Below are positions 62,469 through 64,000 of a DNA stretch of 64,000 bases, piece by piece. Position 1 is the first letter of the stretch. Each line of letters begins with the position of its first letter. The translations under genes and the position numbers were made by a program. Under the pieces are notes generated by a model. The model was given only the letters and a program-made list of their open reading frames with translations, made no database searches and was not told the DNA's origin. The stretch spans positions 12,123,335 through 12,187,334 of the forward strand of contig CM056562.1 of NCBI GenBank assembly GCA_029721515.1, written 5' to 3'. Source of the stretch: Synanceia verrucosa. Lineage: Eukaryota; Chordata; Actinopteri; Perciformes; Synanceiidae.

Positions 62469-64000
62469 TTAAATTACTATTTAAATTTTGGCGAAGAAAG
62501 TCCACCAGTCAAAACAAATACAAATGGCATGTATACAAATTGAACTCAAGTTTTATTAAATTAAATTACTTCTGTCATTAATATGTTGAAACTTAACATA
62601 AAAAACATTTTCTTTTAAACTTATTGAGAAAAACTGTAAAAATAATATTGTGATTCTAGAGAAAATGTGCTCCATATGCGATGGCTGGGAGATGCTGTAC
62701 TGTGGCTCACTGCAATGGAGCGAGAAAGACTGTGACTATTTTTATCCCACCCTGAGGGCTGGGGCAGCTGTGTCAAAAGTCAACAACTATAGTGACTCCA
62801 TGCTGTGACAGTCCCAAATGCACACTAACCCATACTGAGATTTGCCTTTTTTTTATATCTGAAATTAAATTAAGAACATATATAATTAAAGGAAGCTGAA
62901 AACATGAACGCTGGAAAAACTAAAATAGGCTGAATTTACAGGAACTCCAACTAGATTCTATGGGGGAAGGCTGAGCTAATATAAACTAAATGCATCCTTT
63001 GAACCATAATAACAAATAGAATGTCAATACTCTTAACCTTGTAACCCAGAAGAAAAGCCAACAAGTCTGACAGTGTAACATTGACGATGAAATCTAATTT
63101 ACCCCATGTTAGCCATGGCAATATTGCTCTGTATGAGGCAAGGCTGTAATGTATTGATGTACAGCTTTGAGAATGACAAGCTGTACTCACTGTGATTTGT
63201 TACACTAATAAAAGTGAAGGCACATTATTGTCCTGCCCTCTCAAATACACATACACATCTTCCTCTTACTCTCTCTGTCTCTCGCACACTGAAACACACT
63301 CATTCCTCTTCATGGCCCACTTGGCTTTGTAGTGGCAAAGAGCTTGAACAAATTGAGAAATGATTGGAATTGAAAGATGAGTAATGGTGATTCCAGTGCT
63401 GTCCCTTCTCAATATGGAGATGATGAGATTTGATTCTTTGAGGTCAGGTGCATCATCCCAGCCGAGTGGCTGCCCTGTCTATGACTAAAAGATATAGGAG
63501 GCCATTCACTCTCACATACAAGCTTTTTGCCACAATCAGTCATGGGTCAACATAAAATCAATGGTATACTTACCAGTGCTGTATTAATACAATTCATAGC
63601 CATCACAAACTTGGTACATTAACCTTATTAATAAGAGCACAGGAATGCATTAAAGGAGTTGCAGACTATTATCCTGCCTCCTCCCAGCTCATGTCTGTGT
63701 GACTGAATCAACACAGAGGGACTAAATGAGGTCAATGAAGCTCCCCCATCCATGCCTTTTCACTGCTATCTCCTCATCATGGTCAGCTATTAACTCAGCA
63801 TTACAGCACCATTAGCGTAGCGTTGCCACATATAACACTGCAAACTGCCAAACATACCGACTAGCAAATGGCAGTTCTGGTTTCAGTGACACTCAGTGGA
63901 AAAAGGGGTAAGGAGGGAAAGAGGGAAGCATCTGTTTGTGAATTTGAAGGTGGCAGAGCTGGCTAGAGCTGGGAGGTTTGTTAATATACATGCAGCCATG

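Larger units (their letters stand above)
53794..64000 (-). other. nrxn1: nrxn1 upstream intron, last part of the window
   Basis: No exon, RNA gene or transposon was recognised. Two adjacent perfect inverted repeats lie at 60978-61047, and a TAA/GAA-type triplet repeat at 62433-62468. Several repeat-free stretches (for example 54100-54185 and 59390-59610) might be conserved noncoding sequence, which cannot be judged from one genome. Confidence 0.7.

Noticed and set aside
33000..64000. The preceding LNS6 exon (GLGDYLEL) or the beta-neurexin first exon
   Set aside because: A read-through of the minus strand for these codon patterns found no match; they probably lie beyond the window.

Overview
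This is vertebrate nuclear DNA, almost certainly from a teleost and probably a spiny-rayed fish. The coding parts are short exons with GT-AG borders set in tens of kilobases of AT-rich, repeat-bearing intron. The interspersed repeats (tRNA-derived SINEs with fish-type bodies, a TTAA-flanked MITE, a fold-back repeat) are of kinds I know from fish genomes. Bacterial features (operons, ribosome binding sites, CRISPR) do not apply.

The window holds the 3' part of one gene on the minus strand: neurexin-1 (nrxn1; I cannot say whether copy a or b). In transcript order, four consecutive coding exons are visible. Exon A (32580-32409, 172 nt) is the middle of the LNS6 domain. Exon B (25431-25342, 90 nt) is the splice-site-4 (SS4) cassette. 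Exon C (24014-23695, 320 nt) is the end of LNS6 plus the Thr/Ser-rich stalk. Exon D (3882-3804, 79 nt) is the cysteine loop with an acidic Ser-Gly stretch. All phases match, and SS4 can be skipped without breaking frame. The acidic cysteine-loop segment (SDDEDIDPCEPSSG) identifies the paralogue as neurexin-1. Upstream exons (the start of LNS6 and everything N-terminal) should lie beyond 64000. The transmembrane and cytoplasmic exons should lie before position 1. Neither set was found here.

Layout by coordinate: 1-3803 intron after exon D, with a fold-back repeat; 3804-3882 exon D; 3883-23694 a 19.8-kb intron with a repeat cluster at 12.37-14.0 kb, an unexplained GC-rich patch at 14.8-15.15 kb and a second SINE type at 17.4 kb; 23695-24014 exon C; 24015-25341 a short AT-rich intron whose SS4-proximal part is full of UAAA motifs on the sense strand; 25342-25431 SS4; 25432-32408 intron with a SINE and a piggyBac-like MITE; 32409-32580 exon A; 32581-64000 more than 31 kb of upstream intron with microsatellites and a chimeric retroposon.

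The most unusual items are two. At 40366-40808 a retroposon consists of the first 53 nt of a 5S rRNA joined to a full-length tRNA-derived SINE, with one target-site duplication around the whole unit. The SS4 cassette has weak splice sites and a dense UAAA tract just downstream, as expected for STAR-family (Sam68/SLM2) control. Most open reading frames of 60-160 codons in this window are chance ORFs in intron and are not annotated as genes.
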